Part shown: one piece after another, positions 54,227-64,000 of the stretch | Numbering within the stretch: position 1 is the stretch's first letter | Layout: the number at the start of each line of letters is the position of its first letter | NCBI GenBank assembly: GCA_029990175.1 | Contig: JARKIP010000035.1 | Span: forward strand, 42,422,001 to 42,486,000 | Direction of reading: 5' to 3' | From: Petunia secreta | Lineage: Eukaryota > Streptophyta > Magnoliopsida > Solanales > Solanaceae | Length of the DNA: 64,000 nucleotides | The notes under the pieces: generated by a model | Seen by the model: only the letters and a program-made list of their open reading frames with translations | Told to the model about the DNA's origin: nothing | Databases searched by the model: none | Position numbers and translations under genes: made by a program

Positions 54227-57040
54227 GGCGCTATTTTGAGGCAGAACCTGTTTGGAACTTCAAGGTTCATCAGGTCCACAGGGGTCGATTCGACTACTAT
54301 CTACTGATCGTCCGAGCTAGTATGCGAATCCTTGGGGGGCTTGCCTTTATTTGTGCTTTCCTCCTCATTGACAAACTCCCACTTGTGGAAATATTTCAAA
54401 AGTGCTTTGATTTTCTCTTGCTGATCTGGCGCACAAATATTCTCTGCGATAAATTCTCATTTGCTCGAGTAACCACCAACTGGGGACTACTAAAGAGGCT
54501 AACAAGAGCTTGAGTTATGACCCCATATTCTGGTTCGATGCATGGAACTTTAACGGTCTTGTAGAAAACCTTTCCATGAGCATCTTGATCCATAAATTGA
54601 GGGTGTCTTTCTCTCAATTCGAGGTCCTTGTCCGTACGGATTCCTTAGTGCCCGGGCTCGATTGTTCTTGCATGTTGGAGTGATTCCTCCGCCTTTGCTA
54701 TAAATTCTTCCACAAAATCTGAAGTAAAACCTTCCAAAGCCTGCGACTGGATGGATGATCTTGGTTTCTAGAGGATATCATACTGTCCCAACTCTTCGGC
54801 CCATTCTGCCAAACCTTTCAGAAGCCTAGGTCTGGACATAATGTCTCGTAGAGGTACTGAAGAGACCACACTGACTGTATGGCTGAGAAAATAAGGGTGC
54901 AACTCTTGGATTTCCATGTATACGGCCGCAATAAATTGGAAAGCTAGAGGTAGAAGCCTGTGTTGATAGGAAAGTCCCTTGCTAGCATATTTTATCGGAA
55001 GCTGCCTTCTGTCTTCTTCTCCTACGAGTACTGCATTCCAAGCTATTTTTGAAATCGAAATATACAGCAGCAGATGTTCTCCCTAGCTCGGCTCGGTGAT
55101 TGTTGGAAGCTGCAAACGTTGCACCTTGACCTAAGCCACTACCAAATAGCAGTGTATCACCCATAATAGCTCATCGTGCTTCACCAATACTTCGGTTAGC
55201 TGATACCAAAACTCTGCTACCTTGGGGACTAATTGGCTCATTTCTGATATCCGCTCCCTCAGGACTCCTATCTCTAACCTAGCCTTTTGCTACATCATTT
55301 TATGCCAAGTTGAATCCTCGTCGATCATGTTTACGCTAGCTATTAGCTCTTTGGCCATTCTTCTTCCGGCTGTTGGACAGTCTTGGATCGAGGGCCGCTC
55401 ACTATGTAAGTCATTAATCCCATACGAGGTGGGATATCTAAAGACTTGGTGGAGTGTTGAGGGAACGCCATTTACACAGTGTATCCAACGCCGTCCAAGG
55501 ATGATATCTTGTGACATATCACAAGTGAGTACCTGGAAGGAGGTGATGTTCGTCATGCCCGAGATATGAACTTGTTGAGCTAGTTCCCTAACAGGTTCTT
55601 CTCGTGACCGTTGAAGCCAACTATACTACGGTGGCTCGGTGTCGTCCAATGGTCTTGACCTAACTTCTATAGTACCTGTCTTTGAATAATGTTCACATTG
55701 CTCCCTAGATCAACCAAAGTTTGCTAAACTGGAAGGCTCGACACCCTCTACGGGGATCGTGAGAGCATCTTGATATTCTTCTTCGCCTTTTGGACTGAAA
55801 GAGATAATGCTGACGGTTTGCGCTACCTTTTCAGTCCCCCAGGCTATGACAGATCCCGGTGTTGCGAAGATCGCATTGATATTTTTCTTGTCTGAAGAAT
55901 CTTGTTCCCTCAAACGTCTTGGTCCTTCTTCAATCAAATCCTTGAGGTGACCCTCCTTTAGTATATGCTTGATCTCTAACATCAGGGCCTTGCAGTCGAC
56001 CGTTGCATGGCCATTGCTACGATAAAAGACATAATAGGTCATTGTATTCCTTCGGACTACTCCTTTTATGATAGGCGGCCACAGTACTTTTGGCCTTAGT
56101 TTGCCGAAGTGATTAGCAACCAGCTCCACGGCGTTGACTCGCAAACTGAAATCTCGAAGCTGTGGGGCATGCTTTATTTCTCCTGCGATCCAGGCCCCCG
56201 AGCATTTCCTTGCTTTGCCACTCCCACTTGGCTCTGCATCTTTCCTTTTACTCTTCTCCCATCCTCTTCTCCCTCAAGGAACAGACTTCTTTCTCATTTA
56301 CTCCATTCAACTTCAGGGTTCTGAGAGTGTTCCGGCTCTAAGCAGAGCTTTTCACTGTATCTCTGATGTAGGGAACTCCGTGTCGACACAGGATGTTGGG
56401 TTAGACTCTATCAATTCTTTGGTAGCCAGCGACCCTTTGGAATTCAGGCTCTTGCCAAAAGCTACTACACCGATATTATTGAGGACTGGAGGAAGCTCCA
56501 TGTGTTCCCTGTGAAAACTTTAAAGATAGTCTTTTAACAACAAGTCATCGTGCTGCCGAATATCAAAGATATCCTCCATGCGCTTCTCCCATTTACAGGC
56601 GCTAAAGTGTGCTTTCTTGAACAAATCTTGCATCTAGGTTAATGACTCGATGGAGCCCATCGGTAGCTAAGTATACCAAACAAGGGCACCTTTGGTCAGG
56701 GTTGAGCTGAACCTCTTCACCAGAGCAGATTGGATTTCTTCCTCTGAGATTTTTTCTCTTGACGACTGTGTATTACCCCGCGATATGCTCATCCAGATCT
56801 GTTGTTCCATCGTACTTCAATTTATCCGGTAGGCAGAAGTGCTTTGGTAGCGGATTAGCATAACGACTTCTTTGTATGCATGCTTATAAAACTTTTGCTC
56901 ATCTACAGTGGTAACCTGAGGTGCTGCACCTGGTACGTTACCGATCCGATCGTGGATGGCCTTCATCTCCTTCATGATATCCTGAATGACAGGTGTTCCT
57001 TTGAGGTATTGATTGTTGACTGTTGTTGAACCTCCAGAAG
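54227..57040 (-). pseudogene. Gypsy G1 gag, protease and RNase H remnants (Tat-like)
   Basis: Read on the minus strand from the right: gag N-terminal part (PVIQDIMKEMKAIHDRIGNV, about 57000-56930) and gag core (LFKKAHF..CKWEKRMEDIF, about 56630-56560). A zinc-knuckle-like YYVFYRSNGHATVDCKAL follows (about 56045-55985), then the protease C-terminus ([21 protein letters not shown], about 55510-55440). After a deletion of most of RT comes the RT/RNase H junction (SRPRLLKGLAEWAEELGQYDIL, about 54845-54780). Many stops and frame changes. It continues beyond element E at 39747-39513. Confidence 0.72.
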
Positions 57041-57738
57041 TGATGCGGGGCAAATCTAGCTCAGAGCACTTACGATCAAGAGCCAGGATTGGAGGATGCA
57101 AAGGACGAGAGGTCAAGAGCATCGGGGAAGAGTTTGGGAGTATTTTGAAGATCAAGGAGTTGGCTCCAGGCCTAGGCGCTCCGCCCAAGCAAGGAGCAGC
57201 CCAGGTGCTCCACCTAAAGGAGAGGCGCTCCACTCAAGCTGGCCGCTGCCCAACTTGGCAGGCGCTCCACCTAGCACTAGGCGCTCCGCCTTTTTCCCAG
57301 CACAACCAAGACGGGACTTCTTGTTTAGACAAGTATTATTTACAAGTTTGACCCTATGTAGTCTTTGTTATTACACCCAACTTGTGGGTTATTTTAGACT
57401 TTATTTAGAAGTGTAGGACCTCTATAAATACTACACTTAGGTCATTAGATCATTAGTAAGCTAGATTTTGAGGTTGAAGAATATAATTTAGAAGAGGCTA
57501 GACCCTTCTTGTTGAAACTTGGCTTCATGTATCTCGTACTTGGAATCTATGGTGGATCATCCTAGTATGACCCCATGAATGGTTCAAGTCTCGTTCTCCT
57601 TTTGAATCAATCTACTTTGGTTAGTTTGATTCATTCTTTCTTCTATTTCTGTTCTTCCCCGTCCCTTATTTCTTGGTTCTCGTGTTTTACTTCTTGCTTT
57701 CGCTATCTTTGTTGCTACCGCAATTTTGATCCTTATCA
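57041..57738 (+). repeat. 5' LTR of element D (related to elements A and C)
   Basis: About 698 bp from TGATGCGGGG to CTTATCA, followed by GTT and the primer site TGGTATCAGAGC (57742-57753). It carries GC-rich hairpin units (AGGCGCTCCGCC type) at 57173-57292, as element A's LTR does. Only this LTR and a leader are present; no 3' LTR is seen in the window. Confidence 0.75.
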
Positions 57739-58640
57739 GTTTGGTATCAGAGCGAGGCTCGGGTTTCGTTCTTACAAATCCACGTTCCTTATTCATCGTA
57801 TCTTTAGATTCATGTTCTTATTGTTATTGTTCTTGTGAAAGAAGAAAAAAAATAGAAAAACTTGAAAAGTACAAAAAATTTATATTGTGGATTGGATTTG
57901 ATGACCCGTTGATTGATGGATATCGGGGATTGTTCTATATCATTTACCCGTTAATTTGGTACTATTTTTACATGATTCGGAGTCATGAATCAAAAGTTCG
58001 AAAAATTGAGACCCAACTTGAAACACTTGTTTAAACCGCTTTGAATCTCAAAATTGATCTTATTATTGGGTGTTTAATGTTAAAAATCATTGGGGCATGT
58101 TGGGATTAGTGAAAAACAACATTGCGTACCTTTGATTTTGAGAATCAGGTTGAAAACGTTGAAAATTTGGGTGAAAACCCATCAAAAATACGTTTTTGGA
58201 AAAGCTGAAGCTTGGCCTATGCGAGCCGCCGAACTCGTAGGTGCCCCGCCTACCTTACTCACTACCTAACTCGGCAGGAGGACCGCCCAAAATTCAGGTG
58301 GACTGCCCAGTTCACTGGTTTGTTCGTTTTGCTTCGCTTCATGTTTTTTTGTGTTCCGTTTGTTTCCGAACTTCTTGGTTAGTGTTTATAAGGTAATTGT
58401 CCTACTTTATTAACACTAATCTTTGAGCCTTTAGGGTGTTGTGTGTCGTTAAGTCTTTAGTTAAAATCGTAGAGCATTCTTTGCTTCAAGTGCGCATTTA
58501 AATAGCTTACGTTCATCGACTCACATCAACTCCACTCCGAGCCATTACTTGGGTGTACTAATTGGTGATCTTACCATTGTGGTTCCTAAAGAGATAAGGG
58601 AATCTTTGGTTGGGGGTTTGGGAGTGTGCACCGCTATTTA
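57739..58640 (+). other. Primer site and leader of element D, truncated
   Basis: After the primer site, the leader resembles that of element A (reverse of 18900-19100): TTCTTGGTTAGTGTTT, the TCAAGTGCGCA stretch and the run before ACTTGG. Further GC-rich units lie at 58225-58310. The ORF that should follow is absent; the sequence passes into gypsy G2 at about 58570-58640. Confidence 0.65.
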
Positions 58641-61205
58641 CCGACGAGGCCAGCATCTAATCGAGGATCCACGCTCGGCGGTAGAGCATCTACTCGAGGA
58701 TCCGTGCCCGGTAGTAGAACTAACAAATCAGCGTTAGAAAATCAGGATACCCTAAAACTTGTCAGCACTATTTTTGGGGGACCTGGGGTTGATAACACCG
58801 ATGCAAGCACCGTCATGTATTGTGAGCTCCACCACGACACAGCTAAAAGGCCTCGTGTCAATACCATCGAGTCTAACGACAGAGACATACAATAAGTCTT
58901 CTATCCATAACATGATGCCCTGATCGTTACCGTACAGGTGCATGATTCCCAAGTTAAGTGTGTGCTGATAGATCCGGGCACTGCTGTGAACATCATCCAC
59001 TGGGAAGTCGTTTACCAAAAGGAGGAGCAACATCAGATAATTCCCAGTCCATACACTATAACCAGCTTCAACAGCACCAGTGAGAAGTCGGTGGGAGAAA
59101 TACTCCTGTAGGTTCACCGACCCGGAGCAATGAAGGTAACATCATTCCAAGTAATAACATACAATCACTCGTACAACATTATCTTGGGAAGACCATGGAT
59201 TCACAAAGTACGCGCAGTTCCATCTACACTTCATCAAGTCTTTAACTACCCTACTCTGTGGGGAGTCAAATAGATTCGGAGGCAGCAGATGTTGTCAAGA
59301 AGTTGTTACGTAGTGGTTGTCACGTGCGCGATGAAGAAGGAAGTAAAGAACCAGCACAAGAAGTTAGACAAGTTTCTAGGCCCCTGCCTAGTTACCATAT
59401 ACCATTTGGGTCCGAGGGCACGAAGGGACCGGATCCCGGGAGCCAGCCGTTACGCCCCAAGACTTAGATAACGAAGAAAAGACTACCAAAGCCACCGTCG
59501 ACAACCTTAACCCAATCATCTTCGAGGAGAAGGTCCCAGATAAGAAATTTTATGTGGGAGAGAAGCTCTCAACTGAAACCAAACAAGAATTCTCCAGCTT
59601 CCTGTGCGCTCAGTTGGGCACATTCGCCTAGACGCACACTGACATGCCCAGAATATCAACTAGTGTTATCACGCACAAATTGAACGTAGATCCAATTTTT
59701 AAACCGGTCAAATAAAAGAAACAACTGATTAATTGTGAGAGAGGGCTGGCAGTCCACGGAGAGGTCGAGAAGGTGTTAAATAATGGATCCATTCGCGAGG
59801 TCCAGTACCCCGATTAGGTATCAAACATTTTGGTGGTCCCAAAGAAAAATGAGAAGTGGAGGTTATGTATTGACTTCATGGATATGAACAAAGCTTGCCC
59901 CAAAGACTCTTTCCCGCTGCCTAACATCGATCAGCTCATTGATTCAATGACAAGTCATAAAGCTCTCCACTTCTTGGATGCATCCTCGGGATACAACCAG
60001 ATCCTCATGAATCCAGATGATTAAGAGAAGACTTCTTTCATCACGGATAGGCGGACTTACTGTTACCGAGTGATGCCTTTTGGTTTGAAGAATGCAGGAG
60101 CGACCTATCAGAGGTTGGTGAACCTAATGTTCAAGGAGAAAATTGGAAAAACCATGGAGGTCTACATCGACGATATGGTGGTCAAGTCGGAGTTCGCCAG
60201 AGATCACATCATCCACTTGGATGCAGCATTTGATATCCTGGATAAGTTTGGAATGAAGCTCAACTCCGAGAAGTGTACTTTCGGCGCGTCCTCTAGGATG
60301 TTTCTCAGTTTGATCATCTACAATAGAGGGATAGAGGCTAAACCTGCAAAGATCGAGGCAATCGAGCCCATACCTGAGGTATTGAAAAGCCGGTTTATCT
60401 CACGATCTTCGGAGAAGTGTCACCAATTCTTCAATATTCTGAAGAAGAATCAAAGTTTCGAGTGGAGGGAGCAGTGCCGCAAAGCGCTTCGAGATTTGAA
60501 TCAATATCTGGCAAATCCCCCATTATTATCCAAACCACGCGAGGGAGAACTGTTATTGTTATACCTCGTGGTGTCTGAAGTCGCAGTCATTGTCATTCTA
60601 GTATGAGAGGAGAAGAGGCAGAAATCTCCAGTGTACTACATCACTAAATCTCTTCTGGACGGTGAAACCTATTATCAGCACATTGAAAAGCTGGCACGTG
60701 CATTGGTAATGGCAGCAATGAAGTTGCGGCTGTATTTTCAGAGTCATACGATCATTGTAGTATCATTTTTCCCTCTACGGACTGTCTTGCTCAAACCTGA
60801 GCTTTCAGAGAGGCTACCAAAAAGGCCATAGAGCTAGGAGAATATGCTATCGTTTATCAGCCGCAGACAGCCATTAAGTCATAAGTCCTCGTCGATTTCA
60901 TCGCTGACTTCAGTGCCGATATGATACCGAAGGACCAAATTGAGTGTAAGATGATGGAAGGTGTTACCCCTAAAGAGTGGGTGATCTATACGGACGGTGC
61001 CTCAAATGTCAAGTGGGCCAGTCTCGGTCTCGTCATCAAGTCCTTGACCAAGAATATATTTCGAAAGGCTGTTAGTTGTCCTCCGGTTACAAACAATAAA
61101 GCGGAAGATGAAGCCGTAATTAAAGCACTTGAATTAGCCTATATATTGCGGGCTAGGGAGATTAGACTCTTTGGTCAGTCGCAGCATCGGGGTTCTAAAA
61201 CAGGT
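58641..61205 (+). pseudogene. Gypsy G2 gag C-terminus, protease, RT and RNase H (Tat-like)
   Basis: Plus-strand pieces in order: gag end (STIFGGPG..., KRPRVNTIES, 58750-58890), protease with LIDPGTAVNII in place of D-S/T-G (about 58965) and [11 protein letters not shown] (about 59180). RT shows WRLCIDFMDMNKACPKD, LDASSGYNQI, YRVMPFGLKNAGATYQRL and YIDDMVVKS (59860-60200). RNase H has VIYTDGASN (about 60980) and NNKAEDEAVIKAL (about 61095). Many stops (for example near 59100, 59630, 60023 and 60606). It ends near 61205 with no integrase. Confidence 0.85.
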
Positions 61206-61630
61206 TAACTCCTGCTTTTATAGGGATAACAACCTCACGGGACCCACAAAAGGACTTTTCAGCTTAAATGCCAACTCCAACGACCTCTTTACCAGGACGA
61301 TGCTGAAAGGAAAGATCGGTTGATTCAGAGGCTGAGACTACAACCGCATGTTCTGTATGTATTCAACAACAAGCAGTTAGTAAATTACTCGGGTAGCACA
61401 ATAGAAGGAAGGTTAAAAAGGTTAAGTTAACCTATAACCAGAGCCTAAAAGTGAACAGCATGAATATCAACCTTGTCCTCTGCGTCGGCCTCTTCCTCAA
61501 CCTTAGGGCCTTCATCAACAAAGTGGTTGCGCTTGCGCATAGAAGGACCAGACCCTGGTGGCGACAGTAGCAACGGGAGGGTTAACGCCTTTGAGCTCGG
61601 GCACTCAAGGGGCTTCCTTAGTGTCAGAAA
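61206..61630. other. Junction after gypsy G2 RNase H
   Basis: Short unassigned stretch where integrase is missing. The plus-strand frame at 61473-61688 has no recognisable motif. Confidence 0.4.
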
Positions 61631-62535
61631 TTATAAGATGTTCATTGGCAACAACTTTCTCCGGCTTATTGGGCCTTTTCCTCTTTGAAGAATGGGAACT
61701 GCTAGCCTTCTGAATGACCCTACCAGCAAAGGCCAACACATCGGCTGAAGGAGCAATGTATGGGGCAAAAAATGGAATCGGACGACGAAAAAGCCGTACC
61801 AGGGATTAAATGTAGAAAAGAAACAATATTTGCGACCATTAAGCAAGATGAAAGACACAACATGCAATGATTCTTCGCTTTCCAACCGTTCACATTGGCT
61901 AGGGCCGCAAAATTCATTGTCCAGAGAGGATTCTTGGTGAAGATCATGGTCACTCATGCAGCCAAAGCATTGTGAGAAATCAAGAACTCACTCACGAGGT
62001 TGATTGGAAGGAAGGAGATTAGCTCAAGAAGGTGGTAATCAAAGTACATAGTAACTTACACTCCTATTGGAGACCTTTGGAAAGGGGTAGGATGAGACAA
62101 TACTTGGTGTGCGCACCACCACATACGGTCGAACCAGCCAAAGTCCTTGGAATCCTTACTATTTGAGACGATACCCTTTCTCTCTCGCCTCTTGTAGTTC
62201 AACATACCCACCTTATGAAGGCGAGGGGAGTAGAAGTCATGAATGTGCCAGAAGGAGAAATTCAAGTTCGCATGAGCCGCTAAATGGTCGAGAATAGAAA
62301 CCAAGCGCTAGACAGAAGGCCTACCTGGCCCAAATAAATAAGTGAATAATGAAAGGGTATGTATGAACCATGGAATAACCAACTCGATGGGTGGAAATCC
62401 ATTCTTCAGTAGTAAGAATAATGATGTCAACTATGGATGGCTTGTGGCATTCAATCCTGATGCCGAAAATATTATCAAGTATAACGACAGAAGGGCAACA
62501 TCCGATGTTAGGTAGTGGGAAGATATTCTTGAACC
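61631..62535 (-). pseudogene. Antisense ORF of gypsy G2 (plant gypsy-type transposon protein-like)
   Basis: On the minus strand a TATA-like TCTATAAAC (about 62712-62720) is followed by a CT-rich leader and an acceptor AATTTCAG|G at 62536. Then come stop-interrupted frames: KNGFPPIELVIPWF, FFxIHDFYSPRL-type, GWFDRMWW and FTKNPLWTM. The order recalls the plant 'putative gypsy type transposon' domain carried antisense in Tat-lineage elements. The match is from memory of the pattern and is tentative. Confidence 0.45.
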
Positions 62536-62689
62536 CTGAAATTTAAGGGTTAGAAATTCATTTCTTGGACCATTAAGAGATGAATGGGCTTATGAGGCAA
62601 AATAAGGTTTTTGAAAAGCTAAATTGCAAAAGGGTATAAGGATGAATGAAGACTCTCTGTAGTTATGATGTAGTTATACATAAAAAATG

Positions 62690-63160
62690 AGTCCTAGAAG
62701 TAAAGTGGATAGTTTATAGACGTATGATCATGATAATTATGGCTTACATGATATATTCCTATAACAATGGGATATGGTAGAGCACTTGCAGCATTGGAAA
62801 GACGCGGATGTAATCCCTCAATCACAAGGCTGCACATCATTGTACTTGAGTATTATCATTAATGCAAGGCATGCCATAAGACAGGGGACGAGTACCGGGC
62901 ACAGACAGGTCTCTATGTTTCCTATCACGCCTCTTTCACTTCTTGACCACCTACATCAGCACTCAGCAAGTGGGGGGACTGACTATGCGGGTAAAAATCC
63001 GCGAACTATGATTATAGGGATACGAGTCTAGCTGGCGAAGACTGGATTTAGCTTGCAAGTCATTGGGCATTGGGCGCTGAGGATACATGCCTTCTCCACA
63101 AGTCACGTCCATTCAGCAGGCACAGGCCAAGGAACGCAAGGCATACATCCCGCCGCCTTA
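62690..63160. repeat. Terminal sequence of gypsy G2, shared in inverted form with 37390-37810
   Basis: See 37390-37810; the two segments are reverse-complement homologues. It ends near 63160 at AAGGCATACATCCCGCCGCC, followed by a T9 run. Confidence 0.6.
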
Positions 63161-63359
63161 GGGATTTTTTTTTTAGCGAATATTACTAAGCTCAGGGCCT
63201 AGTGATAAATTTTATTGATAAACCAAAACATAAATAAGTCTTTACAAAGTATAAAAACAAAAACAAACAACTTGTACGAACTAAATTGAGTAACTAGTGC
63301 GCTCCTATGTACTTGCTCTTGAAAAATATTTCCCCAATTGGGTTGAGCATGATAACATG

Positions 63360-63992
63360 CTAATACCACCAATATGAGAAAATATTTCCAAAAACAAAGT
63401 ACTCAACAAATTGTACACTAGAAGCTAGGACTAGTTTGTAAATAATTAAATCAATGTAAGCAAGCAAGTGCCACTCAACCAAGAACGAGTGATACACTGC
63501 CATAAATTGTTCATGCATCCCATGTGTCTGTCCATGTATCCAATCCTTTGAATGTCCCACACAAAGGACCACCACATAAGAACAATGATGATCGACCCTT
63601 GAATTGAAAATGGAGCAGTGGTAGACGACCCAAAAGCAATGGTGCACCACAAGTAGAAAAGCAAAATGATGAACCAATTCAACCATCGCCTGTTCAATAC
63701 GTTTGAAGTTTCCTCTAAAAGTCAAGGAAAAAAACCAAGTTGAAGCAACGTGTAGCAATAGTACATCAAAACCACACAGATCTATGTGTTTGAAGCTGCC
63801 CGTCAATAGCCAAAACCAAGCTGAACCAACGAGCAACTTGAGCCCATCCTTCATCGCATCATAAGCTGGCCCAAAACGAAACAGCGCCCATCGCCTTCTT
63901 CTTACAGCACTGTCAGCATTTATCAAATAAATCCCAGGCCATACAATGCTCCAGGCGATGCACATAATGATCCAAGATGGAATTAATAACAA
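63360..63992 (-). other. Unassigned 210-codon open frame
   Basis: Open from 63992 to 63360 on the minus strand, rich in Trp, His, Val and Phe, with several hydrophobic stretches (for example IIMCIAWSIVWPGIYLI). No domain is recognised and the composition is unusual. It is either a degenerate fragment or a chance open frame; the window ends eight bases upstream of its start. Confidence 0.25.
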
Positions 63993-64000
63993 GTCACACC

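Overview
This window looks like repeat-rich, gene-poor nuclear DNA of a flowering plant. The evidence is plant-type LTR retrotransposons with tRNA-iMet primer sites, an Ogre/Tat-type ORF1, a Del/Tekay-like chromovirus LTR, a plant MULE with spliced genes, and AT-rich spacers. The LTR families resemble ones I associate with Solanaceae or other asterids; that is an inference from family resemblance only. I could not identify any conserved host gene, rRNA or tRNA.

Layout. (1) 697-20516 is a three-deep nest of LTR elements, each level closed by a perfect 5-bp target-site duplication (TSD). Outer element A (minus strand, TSD AGTAT) is a non-autonomous retrotransposon with one ORF. Copia element B (minus strand, TSD TTAAC) lies inside that ORF. 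Element C (plus strand, TSD ATTTC, a younger relative of A with an intact 947-aa ORF) lies inside the gag of B. (2) 20517-22333 is spacer with one unassigned ORF. (3) About 22334-36772 is a large MULE-type DNA transposon. It has a 778-aa MuDR-like transposase (one coding intron), a GRF zinc-finger membrane protein, three small basic/coiled-coil proteins and a four-exon DUF1985-Ulp1 protease gene with one in-frame stop. Its introns, leaders and spacers hold at least 22 exact copies of the dyad GTTCNGAAC (full form GATGTTCNGAACATC). I read this as a possible sequence-specific anti-silencing or transposase-binding system of the VANDAL/Kaonashi kind, and it is the most interesting object here.

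(4) About 37390-57040 is a decayed minus-strand Ty3/gypsy (Tat-like) element G1. It is split by Ogre-like element E (39748-54226; 3.59-kb LTR, two divergent DUF7745-type ORF1 copies), which itself contains a truncated chromovirus-like element F (about 46625-52316) whose LTR carries 36-bp and 54-bp tandem arrays. (5) 57041 to about 58640 is the 5' LTR and leader of element D, related to A and C. (6) About 58641-63160 is a plus-strand Tat-like gypsy G2 without integrase, followed by an antisense transcription unit. (7) The end of the window is unassigned.

Within the MULE the genes would work as a set: transposase for excision and integration, and accessory proteins of unknown role, one of which (DUF1985-Ulp1) is a candidate reader of the repeated dyad. 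Elements A, C and D encode no gag, RT or integrase that I can see and must be mobilised in trans.
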